DNA of 19,807 nt from CAZPZZ01 sp964591245 (GCA_964591245.1 CAZPZZ010000072.1:1-19807); one strand, 5' to 3'; counted from the first letter of the stretch, positions 6,422 to 14,667 are shown. The notes: generated by a model not told the origin, from the sequence alone. Program-made: numbers and translations.

Positions 6422-8572
6422 TCAGTTTGCCAGCGGGTGCGGTCGGATCTGAAACTTCACGAGATTTCCAGGCTCAACCGGACCACCTTCGACGTGCCAG
6501 GCGGCATCTGCGCCATAAGTGGCATAGAGTCCTCGTCCCTTCCAACCGCCATCGGGGTCATCGATGCGGCCATCGACACCGCGGCTGTGGAAGCCTTGCG
6601 GATAGGGGACGCGCATGACCACCCATTCTTCGGTTTCTGGCAAGAGGGCCAAGAGTGAGTCGGAGCTCGACCCATTGGCAATCGGGACGTTATCGCCAAG
6701 CCCGAGCGTGTTGAACTGGTCCACCCAGTTGTAATAGTGGAAGTCGGTGCCGATGTTGGTGCCTTTGAAATCTGGGCCGGGGACCTTGTAAAAGTCCCAT
6801 CCTTCGTCGCACTGTCGACCATCTCTGACCTCGGGACCGTTGAAGACCGTACACTTCGATCGATCGAAGCTGGCAAAGTGGCTGCTGCCGGCGAGGGCTG
6901 CCCAGAGGATGCCGTTGCGGTCGACATCGAGTCCGCGGGTCCGGTAGCCCTGTTCGGCTGGCACGGTGTAGAGCTCTGACACGCAACTCTCTGGAGGATT
7001 GTCACCCGGATCGAGACGCACGAGCTCACCGGGGTAGCGGTCGGAGACGACCCAGACCGCATTATCCTGCGGATTGGTGATCACGCCATACGCGCCGGCA
7101 ATGATGCGTGTGTCGAGTGCGGGATCAATATCAGCCGCCTCTTCTCCGCGCCGGGCCGGTTCGTTCCAGGGTTTGGTGATAGTGCCGTCTCCATTGGTAT
7201 CGAGCACGGTCGGGCACCATCCCTGCGAGGCGATCTCGTCCCCGGTTTCGTCATACATCTTGGTGTTGAGCCAGCCGATGACTTCGCCGCCGCCGCTGAA
7301 GTAGAGCGTGTCGTTGTCATCTTCGGCAAATTGCAGGTGGTGCGTGCCGAAGCATGTATGGATCAGCTCAAATTCTTCGGTGCCGGGGTCATAGTAGCCC
7401 GTATGGCGTCCGGCGCGGTTGACCGGAAAATACTGCGCATACGTGTTGTCCGAGCCTTCTCGGCACCACGCCGGGTTGTCGATGGATTGGACGCGCGTGG
7501 TCAGCCACACCCGTCCCTCGGCATCGAGCATCGGGTTGTGGGGGTTTGCGGGGTCGTCCCAGACGGCGCGTTCACCGAAGTCGCGCCACGGCTTGAAGCC
7601 TTCAGTCTGGAACATTGACGGGACGGTGTCGCGGTCGACCCGCAGTGGAATCTTCAGCATCTCCGATTGGTTCTCGTTGGGGTCGGTGATGAGGAGGAAA
7701 TCGTTGCCAATGTCTACGCCATAGATCGGTCCGTTGGCGTTCACTCGCGGATTGCGTTTGTCGGTCGCGATTTCGTCGTGTACGAACGCGACGTTGTCGC
7801 CCCAGTTCCACTGGGTGAGCACGACGTTTCGTTCAATGCCAGTGGGTCGTGGGGGCGCTGGCGGAACGGCGCCGGCCGCGATCCGGTCGCTCCACTCCGA
7901 CACCATCTCCAGGCCTCGGCGCCGACCGAACTGCGTGATGAAGCTGCTCATCAGGGAACCCCGTTGGCCTCGTTGCGTCCGGTCATCCCATGCGGCGAGG
8001 CTGGAGTCGAATTCGTCGAGGTCAGGTACAACCCGTGTGTCCTCGTTGCCGACCTGATGGCATCGCTGGCACCCTTTCAACACGTTGATCCATTCGCTCT
8101 GGGTCTGCAGGCGTTCGTTGATTCCGTTTCCCGATTCACCTGTTCCGGGGAATTCGTGGGCGCCGGGCAGATCGATAAGAGCAAGCCAATAATTCGATGG
8201 ATACACCTGTGCCGCTTGTTGTGGCGTTGCGGCGACGGTCGCGGTCAACGAGAGCTCGTCGCCGGACGTGGCATTGGTATGGCCGGAGTCGATGAGTCCG
8301 TAACCCCGCACCCACACCTCGTAGGTTGCCGCAGGAAGTTCGGGAAGGAGGAACTGGCCATCACTGTCAGTGACGACAATTTTGCGAAATACCGTCTCGA
8401 GCTCATCGGTTTCCGCAATTACCCAGACGCCTGCTTCACGGCCGTCGCTGCTGGTGACCGTGCCGGTGATGATCCCGTCGTGGTCCTGCGCGACGAGCGG
8501 TGTCTGCTGCGTCGCGTTCATCCCAATCGCGGCCAGGATGACCGCTAGGCCAAGTCCGAACATCCTTCGCAT
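6422..8572 (-). CDS. exported carboxypeptidase-regulatory / heme c / beta-propeller-like protein
   Basis: The product is 716 aa. ATG 8572 follows AAGGAG with a 7-nt gap. A signal peptide covers about residues 1-29. A carboxypeptidase-regulatory-like beta sandwich (about 33-115) contains IITGTVTSSDGREAGVWV and ends PAATYEVWVRGYG. One heme c site, CQRCH, lies at 168-172 inside a helical linker. From about 250 to the end is a long repeat-rich region of the Vgb/NHL propeller type, with segments such as GRVWLTTR, NAVWVVSDRYPGELVRLDP and GLDVDRNGILWAALAG. The architecture suggests a periplasmic electron-transfer or lyase/dehydrogenase-like protein, but no catalytic site is certain. It lies 76 nt after the ankyrin gene on the same strand and probably shares transcription with it. 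I recall similar proteins from acidobacteria as uncharacterised. Confidence 0.82.
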   Translation of the reverse strand: MRRMFGLGLAVILAAIGMNATQQTPLVAQDHDGIITGTVTSSDGREAGVWVIAETDELETVFRKIVVTDSDGQFLLPELPAATYEVWVRGYGLIDSGHTNATSGDELSLTATVAATPQQAAQVYPSNYWLALIDLPGAHEFPGTGESGNGINERLQTQSEWINVLKGCQRCHQVGNEDTRVVPDLDEFDSSLAAWDDRTQRGQRGSLMSSFITQFGRRRGLEMVSEWSDRIAAGAVPPAPPRPTGIERNVVLTQWNWGDNVAFVHDEIATDKRNPRVNANGPIYGVDIGNDFLLITDPNENQSEMLKIPLRVDRDTVPSMFQTEGFKPWRDFGERAVWDDPANPHNPMLDAEGRVWLTTRVQSIDNPAWCREGSDNTYAQYFPVNRAGRHTGYYDPGTEEFELIHTCFGTHHLQFAEDDNDTLYFSGGGEVIGWLNTKMYDETGDEIASQGWCPTVLDTNGDGTITKPWNEPARRGEEAADIDPALDTRIIAGAYGVITNPQDNAVWVVSDRYPGELVRLDPGDNPPESCVSELYTVPAEQGYRTRGLDVDRNGILWAALAGSSHFASFDRSKCTVFNGPEVRDGRQCDEGWDFYKVPGPDFKGTNIGTDFHYYNWVDQFNTLGLGDNVPIANGSSSDSLLALLPETEEWVVMRVPYPQGFHSRGVDGRIDDPDGGWKGRGLYATYGADAAWHVEGGPVEPGNLVKFQIRPHPLAN

Positions 8573-8648
8573 GTTGTATCTCCTTCTATAGAGCTATATA
8601 GCGCAGCGGTTCCCCGTGGCGCGTGTAAGCCTTCTGTGTGGATGCGCG

Positions 8649-10235
8649 CTAATTCGAGCTGGCGCCGAGTTCTTGGAGCATCTGAACGGTATCGGGCCAC
8701 GCTTTTTCGGTGTTGGCGACAAACACCCCTTGGGCCACCATGAGGGGGGTCCAGCCGAGTGTATTCTCGACATCGATGTTTGCCCCCAAATCGAGCAGAT
8801 ACCGGACAATCAGGTTCGAGCCCATCATGGCTGCGCCGTGCAGCGCGGTACTTCCGTCCCAGCGCATGTCGCCCCGGTCGCGTTGGGCATCGAATTCGCT
8901 GAGATTCAGAGGATGCCGGAGCAGGAGTTCATGGCCCTCCCCCTCGAGCTGGGTATCGCCGAAGTCTGTGACTGCATGAATGTCGTTGCCCAGCTCGACG
9001 GCGAGTTGCACGGCTTCCAAGCGTACTTGTTCGGACGTGCCGTTCAGCGGACCAGGGCTTTCACCATCCCAGAAACCGACACCCGCGGCCGCCATGAGTG
9101 GGGTGATGTGCTGGTCGGTCGGGGTCTGTGGGTCTGCGCCGTGCTCCACGAGCAGACGCATCAACGCCACGTCGCCATGTTTCGCGGCCAGATAGAAAGG
9201 GGTCGCGCCTACGAAGCTCAAGAAGTTACGCCCGACTGAAATACCGGGTGGCGGTTTGACGATACCGAGGTCGACTTCGAAGGGAATTTCGCGCCAGCCG
9301 ATCTGGTTGTTCGGGTTGGCGCCGGCCTCGAGCAGAGCTTGCGCCAAGTCCAGGCTGTCGAGTGCGCCGGTTGGCAGGGGAGGTCGACCGGATCCCGGCC
9401 GTCGAATCCAGGCGAGCGCATGCAGCACCGATCCGCGGGGACCCGTCAGATTTGGGTCCGCCCCGAGATCGATCAGCAGGTCTGCCAGTTCGAAGTGCGC
9501 GTTGATCACGGCCAGATCCAACGGGGTCGTCCCGTCTCCCGCGGCGGCGTCGATATCTGCCCCGAATGCGGTCAGGGTCCGTACGGCGTCTGCGTGTCCT
9601 TCGCGAACGGCGAAGAGGAGGGGATTCATATGCCCAGTTGAGCGGGCTTCTAGGCTGGCACCGGCGCTGACAAGGGTTGTTATGGCATCGCCATGCCCCT
9701 CGGCTGCCGCCCACATCAGTGCGGTCTGGCCTTTCCAGGTTTCGGCCGCTTCGATGTCCGCACCGGCGTCGAGGAGTTGCTGGATCACGTCGACGCGCCC
9801 GGTGCGAGCGGCGACCATCAATGGCGTGTCGCCTCCCCGGGGGGTGGCGTTCGGGAGCGCCCCGGACGCCAGCAACAGGGCTACGATGGGGGAACTCCCG
9901 TTGGCAGCGGCCAGCGCGAGCGGCGTCACCCCGTAGCGGTTCGACGCGTTGACGTCGGCACCGGCGTCGAGCAGGAGATTGACGGTGCTGGCCGTGTTTT
10001 CGTGGGTGGCCCAGTGCAAGGCTGTCGTTCCGTCAGGTTGCTCCTGGTTGGGGTTGACCCCATCGTTCAGGAGCTGTCCAATCGCCGCCGGCGCGACGTC
10101 CGAACGGATAGCCTCGATAAGTGTGAGATCAGCGGATTGACCAGCCGCTGCCGTACTGACGCTGCCGGTCAGGATGATCGTCAACGCGCAAGAAATTACG
10201 ATCGCATATCTACCGCGTCGGCTATGTGTCCCCAT
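8649..10235 (-). CDS. exported ankyrin-repeat protein
   Basis: The product is 528 aa. ATG 10235 has AGGA 7 nt upstream. A signal peptide covers about residues 1-32 (hydrophobic core AIVISCALTIILTG, cleavage near AAAGQS). About ten ankyrin repeats follow. Clear ones start near residues 68, 101, 134, 168, 201, 234, 343, 376, 459 and 492, with consensus pieces such as DGTTALHWATHENTASTVNL and LLLDAGADVNASN. Two irregular insertions (about 270-340 and 385-455), one with FEVDLGIVKPPPG, interrupt the solenoid. Ankyrin proteins bind other proteins; an exported one would act in the periplasm or outside, perhaps as a scaffold or protector of a redox enzyme. It is the first gene of the minus-strand block and is divergent from the DUF1592 gene, so the two blocks share a 126-nt control region. 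Confidence 0.9.
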   Translation of the reverse strand: MGTHSRRGRYAIVISCALTIILTGSVSTAAAGQSADLTLIEAIRSDVAPAAIGQLLNDGVNPNQEQPDGTTALHWATHENTASTVNLLLDAGADVNASNRYGVTPLALAAANGSSPIVALLLASGALPNATPRGGDTPLMVAARTGRVDVIQQLLDAGADIEAAETWKGQTALMWAAAEGHGDAITTLVSAGASLEARSTGHMNPLLFAVREGHADAVRTLTAFGADIDAAAGDGTTPLDLAVINAHFELADLLIDLGADPNLTGPRGSVLHALAWIRRPGSGRPPLPTGALDSLDLAQALLEAGANPNNQIGWREIPFEVDLGIVKPPPGISVGRNFLSFVGATPFYLAAKHGDVALMRLLVEHGADPQTPTDQHITPLMAAAGVGFWDGESPGPLNGTSEQVRLEAVQLAVELGNDIHAVTDFGDTQLEGEGHELLLRHPLNLSEFDAQRDRGDMRWDGSTALHGAAMMGSNLIVRYLLDLGANIDVENTLGWTPLMVAQGVFVANTEKAWPDTVQMLQELGASSN

Positions 10236-10282
10236 CAGAGAATCCTGGCCCCTTCACATCTGTCGAGTGTCTGCGGATACCC

Positions 10283-10288
10283 AATATA
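10283..10288 (-). promoter_or_regulatory. weak candidate -10 element for the ankyrin gene
   Basis: TATATT on the minus strand (5/6 to the -10 consensus) lies about 50 nt before the start at 10235. No matching -35 was found at 17 nt, so this is only a hint. It sits in CCAAT...ATTGG, a short inverted repeat. Confidence 0.2.
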
Positions 10289-10361
10289 TACCTGATTGGC
10301 TCTCTGATGAGCATTAGGATGTTGACAAGTTGTTCACTTGGGGCGTATGTAAGAGGTCTAC

Positions 10362-12773
10362 ATGCGAGAAAAGCGAATGTTATGGGTGTTGGCGGCCCTG
10401 CTCACCGCGAGCGGAGCGGTGATTCCATCGGCAAGTCTGGCTCAGCCGGTCGGCGATGGAATCGGCGCTGACGCAGTTCGAACCATGCTCGACGGGTATT
10501 GCGTGACCTGTCACAACGAGGGGGTTGTCCAGGGAGAAGATGCGGCGGCATCTCCTCTCGTCGCTCAGCTCCGGTTGACGGGACTCGCCTTCGATTCGAT
10601 GGATGTTTCGGACGTTGCGGCGCATCCGGATGTGTGGGAAGCGGTCGTGAGCAAGCTGCGTGTCGGCGCGATGCCGCCGGTTGGACGTCCGCGGCCAGAT
10701 CAGTCGACGATCACAGGGGTGGTTTCCTGGTTGGAGACGACGTTGGATCGTGCGGCCCTGGAGCGACCGAATCCCGGGCGCCGCCCCGCGCTCCATCGGC
10801 TGAGTCGGACCGAGTATCAGAATGCAGTCCGTGACCTCTTGGGCCTGACAGACCTCCCGAAAGAACTGGATATTGAGGTTATGTTGCCTGCCGACAATGC
10901 GACGAGCGGCTTCGACAACCTCGCGGATTTGCTTTTCGTGTCGCCGACGCTGATGGAGCGCTATTTGGCGGCCGCGCGTAAAATCAGTCGGTTGGCGATC
11001 GGTGATCCGACGATGTTGCCGATCGTAGACACCTATCAGCTCGACCGCGATCTTGTCCAGGACGCTCATCTTGACGGGATGCCCCTCGGGACACGAGGAG
11101 GCACCAGCGTTCGCAGTCACCTTCCGCTCGACGGTGAATACCTCATCACGGTGCAGTTCCGGACCGCCGCGCGGGAGCCACACGACGTTGAAGTGAGCGT
11201 GGACGGGGAGCGCGTGCGATTGCTGACCGTGGGAGAGAATCCTCCTGAGCGTCTGGCCAGTGGTGTCTTCGCCTTCGACGCCGATCCGGATCTGCAGGTA
11301 CGGGTGCCGCTTCGTGCCGGCCCGCGCGAGGTTGCGGTAGCCTTTCTCCCGAAGAGTGGCGCCTTGGCCGAGGGCCAGATTCGTGCCTACCGTGCTCGTA
11401 GTCGTCAGCCGTCGGTGGCCAGTCTCATTGTGAGTGGGCCCTACGGTGCCGATGGGGCTGGAGAGACGCCGAGCCGGGAGCGCATCTTGACGTGTCGGCC
11501 CCGTACGGGTGCGTCGGAGGCGGACGGGCGGCAGTGTGCCCGTAGTATTTTGCAGACGCTGGCGCGTCGAGCCTACCGCCGCCCTGCGACTGAAGGGGAC
11601 GTCGAACGTTTGTTGCCGTTCTACGACCAGGGACGCGAGGAGGGCGGGTTCGAGCGCGGGATTCAGCGGGCCGTTGAGCGGCTCCTCGTGAGTCCTGAAT
11701 TCTTATTCCGTATCGAACGTCATCCCGCGACTGTCGCAGAAGGTGAGGCCTACCGGATCGGTGACCTTGAGTTGGCGTCGCGTTTGTCCTTTTTCCTGTG
11801 GAGTAGTCTCCCGGACGAGAAGCTCCTGCGTGCGGCGATAGCGGGTGAACTCGCGACGCCGGCAGAGCTTGACCGACAGGTCCGGCGCATGTTGGCCGAC
11901 CCGCGGTCGAAGGCTCTCGTCACCAATTTCGCGGAGCAGTGGCTTTTTCTCCGAGACGTGGATGCCAAGGAGCCGGACGTGGGCTTTTTCCCGGGGTTTG
12001 ATGAAAACCTGCGGCAAGCCTTTCGCCGCGAGACCGAGTTGTTTGTCGATAGCATCTTGCGGGAGGGGCGTAGTGTGCTCGACCTGCTCACGGCACGTCA
12101 CACGTTCCTGAACGAGCGGCTCGCCAAGCATTACGGCGTTCCCTATGTCTACGGCAGTCATTTTCGCCGGGTTGAACTAGAGGACGATACCCGTCGCGGT
12201 TTGCTTGGGCAAGGCAGCGTCTTGACCTTGACGTCGTACGCCACACGGACGTCACCTGTACTGCGGGGGAAGTGGATTCTCGAGAATTTGCTCGCGTCGC
12301 CGCCCCCGCCTCCGCCGCCAGACGTTCCGGCATTGGCCGAGACGACGGACGACGGGCAGCCACGATCCATGCGCGAAGCCATGGAGCAGCATCGCGCGAA
12401 CCCTGCGTGTGCCAGTTGTCACTCTCAGATGGATCCGCTCGGGTTCGCGCTAGAGAATTTCGATGCCATCGGGCGCTGGCGCGATCGCAGCGGGGCGAAC
12501 ACGCCGATCGACGCGTCCGGGGTGCTCCCCGATGGGCGGCAGTTCGATGGCGTCGTGGGACTCCGGGCTGCGCTCATGCGTGCGCCTGAACAGTTTCTGC
12601 ATACTGTGACCGAAAAACTATTGACCTACGCCCTCGGTCGAAGCGTCGAGTCGTTCGACGCGCCGACGATTCGGGCCATCGTGCGCGCCGCGGAGCACGA
12701 CGAATATCGTTTTGCCGCGATTGTTCTCGGTATTGTCAACAGCACTCCATTCCAGATGAGGATAGCTTCATGA
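10362..12773 (+). CDS. DUF1592/DUF1588/DUF1587/DUF1585/DUF1595 heme-binding protein
   Basis: The product is 803 aa. AAGAGG at 10351-10356 precedes the ATG by 5 nt. A signal peptide covers about residues 1-28. A cytochrome c-like head has CVTCH at 47-51 and MPP at 104-106. The order of the remaining domains is typical of the family. DUF1587 is at about 145-205 (LHRLSRTEYQNAVRDLLGL), then an inserted carbohydrate-binding-like beta module at about 225-365. DUF1595 is at about 395-460 (LARRAYRRPATEGDVERLLP), DUF1592 about 470-600 and DUF1588 about 605-705. DUF1588 carries a second heme-type motif CASCH at 683-687 followed by MDPLGFALENFD. DUF1585 is at about 725-800. These proteins are common in acidobacteria, planctomycetes and myxobacteria; their reaction is unknown. 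The TGA overlaps the next ATG, so production is coupled to the DUF1552 protein. Confidence 0.93.
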   Translation: MREKRMLWVLAALLTASGAVIPSASLAQPVGDGIGADAVRTMLDGYCVTCHNEGVVQGEDAAASPLVAQLRLTGLAFDSMDVSDVAAHPDVWEAVVSKLRVGAMPPVGRPRPDQSTITGVVSWLETTLDRAALERPNPGRRPALHRLSRTEYQNAVRDLLGLTDLPKELDIEVMLPADNATSGFDNLADLLFVSPTLMERYLAAARKISRLAIGDPTMLPIVDTYQLDRDLVQDAHLDGMPLGTRGGTSVRSHLPLDGEYLITVQFRTAAREPHDVEVSVDGERVRLLTVGENPPERLASGVFAFDADPDLQVRVPLRAGPREVAVAFLPKSGALAEGQIRAYRARSRQPSVASLIVSGPYGADGAGETPSRERILTCRPRTGASEADGRQCARSILQTLARRAYRRPATEGDVERLLPFYDQGREEGGFERGIQRAVERLLVSPEFLFRIERHPATVAEGEAYRIGDLELASRLSFFLWSSLPDEKLLRAAIAGELATPAELDRQVRRMLADPRSKALVTNFAEQWLFLRDVDAKEPDVGFFPGFDENLRQAFRRETELFVDSILREGRSVLDLLTARHTFLNERLAKHYGVPYVYGSHFRRVELEDDTRRGLLGQGSVLTLTSYATRTSPVLRGKWILENLLASPPPPPPPDVPALAETTDDGQPRSMREAMEQHRANPACASCHSQMDPLGFALENFDAIGRWRDRSGANTPIDASGVLPDGRQFDGVVGLRAALMRAPEQFLHTVTEKLLTYALGRSVESFDAPTIRAIVRAAEHDEYRFAAIVLGIVNSTPFQMRIAS

Positions 12774-14131
12774 TCATTAACAAGATGGCGCTGCCACGTC
12801 GGACGTTCTTGCGTGGCGTGGGAGCGAGTCTTGCGCTGCCGCTGTTAGATGCGATGGTGCCCGCTGCGACAGCGTTGGCCAAGACGGCGGCCAGTCCGGC
12901 GCCGCGGCTAGGTTTCGTCTATATCCCCAATGGCGTCATTCAGGAACAATTTGTACCGGCGGCGACTGGCGCCGGGTTTGACTTTTCGCCGACCCTGAGT
13001 CCGCTGACGCCGTTCCGAGATCGGCTGCTGGTGCTGAGCGGGTTGGCGCACCGTCAGGCGGATTCGTTCGGAGACGGCAACGGCGATCATCCGCGCGCTA
13101 CGGCCGTCTGGCTCAGCGGGGTGCACGCCTGGGAACGTCGCGGACGGATTGGTCCGACGGCCATCCGGCTCGGGACGACAGCGGACCAAATCGCCGCGCG
13201 CGCGCTGGGACAGGAGACACCGCTTCCCTCGCTCGAACTCGTGTTAGAGAAGCCGACGGCGATCTCTTGTGACTCCGGTGACTGTTTCTACTCGAATACG
13301 ATTTCGTGGCGTGATCCGACCACGCCACTCGAGATGGAGCCGCATCCGCGCATCGTGTTCGAGCGTCTTTTTGGAGATGGGGGGAGCGCGGCCGATCGTC
13401 GGGCGCAGGTGCGCCAGACAGGCAGTATTCTGGATTCTGTAACGGAAGAGGCGCTGAGTCTCGAGAGAACGCTAGGACCCTCTGATCGGAGCAAACTGAG
13501 CGAGTATCTCGATTCGGTGCGCGACTTGGAGCAGCGAATTGGTCGAGCGGAAAACCGAGACGATCAGGCCGAGATCGATTTACCGGATCGGCCCATCGAC
13601 ATCCCGGAAAACTTCGAAGAATACGCCAAGTTGATGTTCGATCTGATGGCGCTCGCGTATCAGTCTGACGTTACGCGCGTGTCGACAATGATGATGGCGC
13701 GGGAGACGAGTCCCCGGACATTCCCGCAGATCGGCGTGCCTGACCAGCATCACACCGTGTCACATCACCGGAACGACCCGGACTATATGGCGCGGAAGGC
13801 GAAGATCGACATGTACCATGTCTCGCTGCTCGCGCATTTCCTTGGCAAGCTACGTGACACGCCTGACGGCGACGGCACCCTGCTCGATCATTCGATGATC
13901 GTATATGGCGGTGGAATCGGAAACGGAAATTTGCATGAGCACACGAATCTTCCGTGCCTGGTGGCAGGCGGTGGACGAGGTCGCCTCCAAAGTGGACGTC
14001 ATCTCGCCTACGCAGAAGACACGCCGATGGCCAACCTCCTGCTGAGCGTTCTGGACAAGGCCGGGGTTCCGGCAGAGGACCTTGGTGACAGCACCGGGCT
14101 GCTGAATACCGGCACTCTTGCGAATATCTAG
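12770..14131 (+). CDS. DUF1552 protein, Tat-exported partner of DUF1592
   Basis: The product is 453 aa. Its ATG overlaps the upstream TGA (ATGA at 12770-12773). A twin-arginine signal, PRRTFLRGVGASLALPLLDA at about residues 9-28, predicts folded export through Tat, which often means a bound cofactor or metal. A second Met at residue 6 could also start translation. The body matches DUF1552 throughout: RLGFVYIPNGV near the start, HPRATAVWLSG, then a long helical part. The C-terminal half has ETSPRTFPQIGVPDQHHTVS, DHSMIVYGGGIGNGNLHEHT and NLPCLVAGGG. The family is distantly like DUF1501/sulfatase-type secreted proteins and is usually encoded beside DUF1592. Both are presumed to act as one periplasmic system with an unknown substrate. 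The clustered His, Asp and Asn residues near HEHTNLP are candidate metal ligands. Confidence 0.93.
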   Translation: MIINKMALPRRTFLRGVGASLALPLLDAMVPAATALAKTAASPAPRLGFVYIPNGVIQEQFVPAATGAGFDFSPTLSPLTPFRDRLLVLSGLAHRQADSFGDGNGDHPRATAVWLSGVHAWERRGRIGPTAIRLGTTADQIAARALGQETPLPSLELVLEKPTAISCDSGDCFYSNTISWRDPTTPLEMEPHPRIVFERLFGDGGSAADRRAQVRQTGSILDSVTEEALSLERTLGPSDRSKLSEYLDSVRDLEQRIGRAENRDDQAEIDLPDRPIDIPENFEEYAKLMFDLMALAYQSDVTRVSTMMMARETSPRTFPQIGVPDQHHTVSHHRNDPDYMARKAKIDMYHVSLLAHFLGKLRDTPDGDGTLLDHSMIVYGGGIGNGNLHEHTNLPCLVAGGGRGRLQSGRHLAYAEDTPMANLLLSVLDKAGVPAEDLGDSTGLLNTGTLANI

Positions 14132-14152
14132 AGCGGAGTCGCCACCGTTTGT

Positions 14153-14187
14153 CCCAGAGGGGCCGTTCCTCATGCGGGCTCTCTGGG
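14153..14187 (+). terminator. hairpin after DUF1552 gene, part of repeat copy A
   Basis: CCCAGAG (14153-14159) pairs with CTCTGGG (14181-14187). One G-T pair, one G-C pair, one mismatch and two more pairs continue the stem inward to an 11-nt loop (14165-14175). It starts 22 nt after the stop at 14131. No T-tract directly follows. In copy B (14402-14432) the mismatched position becomes a G-T wobble, so pairing is kept. Confidence 0.5.
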
Positions 14188-14391
14188 CGCCCGGCGTTCC
14201 GTAGGCCTCGCCCTGGATCCTGACATTCCGATCCTGCTTTTTGGATCTCATGTTGGTTTTTTGGATCTGTGGCGTCGTTTTTGATCTTTTTTTGTTGTCC
14301 GTTTATTTGTTTAAAGTATTGTTTATTAAAGGTTTATTTGGTTTTTTTGAGTTTTGTTTTGATCCGGTAAGGAATTTGCTTGTAATGTTGC
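14155..14391 (+). repeat. regulatory cassette repeat, copy A
   Basis: Direct repeat of 14402-14647. Two blocks are identical between copies: 49 nt (14175-14223) and 25 nt (14360-14384). The hairpin arm and the T-rich middle are diverged. The copy ends at the N gap. Confidence 0.85.
14364..14380 (+). promoter_or_regulatory. sigma-54-like -24/-12 element, copy A
   Basis: CCGGTAAGGAATTTGCT has GG at 14366-14367 and GC at 14378-14379, exactly 10 nt apart, with TTGC intact. It fits YTGGCACGRNNNTTGCW at 11 of 14 informative positions. It reads into the N gap, so its target gene is unknown. Confidence 0.5.
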
Positions 14392-14401
14392 NNNNNNNNN
14401 N
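14392..14401. other. ten-N assembly gap
   Basis: Ten consecutive N. The gap falls exactly between two copies of a repeat, which is where an assembler would break. The true distance and content are unknown, and a whole gene could be missing. Confidence 0.97.
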
Positions 14402-14647
14402 CAGAGGGTCCGTTTCTTATTCGGGCTCTCTGGGCGCCCGGCGTTCCGTAGGCCTCGCCCTGGATCCTGATTATTCCTGATACCTGGATCCTGTTTTTTG
14501 GATTCCACGTTGATTTTTTGGATCTTTGGTGTAATTTTCGATCTTATTTGTTGACTCTTTCTTTGTTTAACGTGTTGTTTATTCACGGTTTATTTGTTTA
14601 TTTTTGTTTTTGTTCTGATCCGGTAAGGAATTTGCTTGTAGTATTAC
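14402..14647 (+). repeat. regulatory cassette repeat, copy B
   Basis: Second copy of 14155-14391. Identical blocks lie at 14422-14470 and 14616-14640. The middle is about 9 nt longer than in copy A, through an insertion near 14472-14490, and has many substitutions. It keeps the T-tracts and a hairpin at 14402-14432. Confidence 0.85.
14620..14636 (+). promoter_or_regulatory. sigma-54-like -24/-12 promoter of the TonB receptor gene, copy B
   Basis: GG at 14622-14623 and GC at 14634-14635 are spaced by 10 nt with TTGC at 14632-14635, the hallmark of RpoN promoters. A start site is predicted near 14647, about 109 nt before the ATG. The element is invariant between the two cassette copies while the sequence just upstream drifts, which argues for function. 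No good sigma-70 match was found nearby. Confidence 0.55.
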
Positions 14648-14667
14648 AGGCACGAAGATGTGTTCGA

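Noticed and set aside
8585..8602. Small palindromes TCTATAGA and GCTATATAGC between the ankyrin and heme-propeller genes
   Set aside because: They are short and AT-rich enough to arise by chance, with no -35 partner or terminator T-tract. They could form part of a promoter but the evidence is too thin.
8594..8648. GG-N10-GC match on the minus strand upstream of 8572 as a sigma-54 site
   Set aside because: The spacing fits but the -12 part is GCGC rather than TTGC, and the surrounding positions do not match.
10322..10351. TTGACA at 10322-10327 as a -35 box for the DUF1592 gene
   Set aside because: The only -10 candidate at proper distance (TATGTA, 10346-10351) matches 3 of 6 and would place the start site within about 4 nt of the ATG, overlapping the ribosome site.
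14238..14543. The ~20-bp periodic motifs as a CRISPR array
   Set aside because: The units are too short, degenerate and T-rich, there are only about three per copy, and no cas genes are present.
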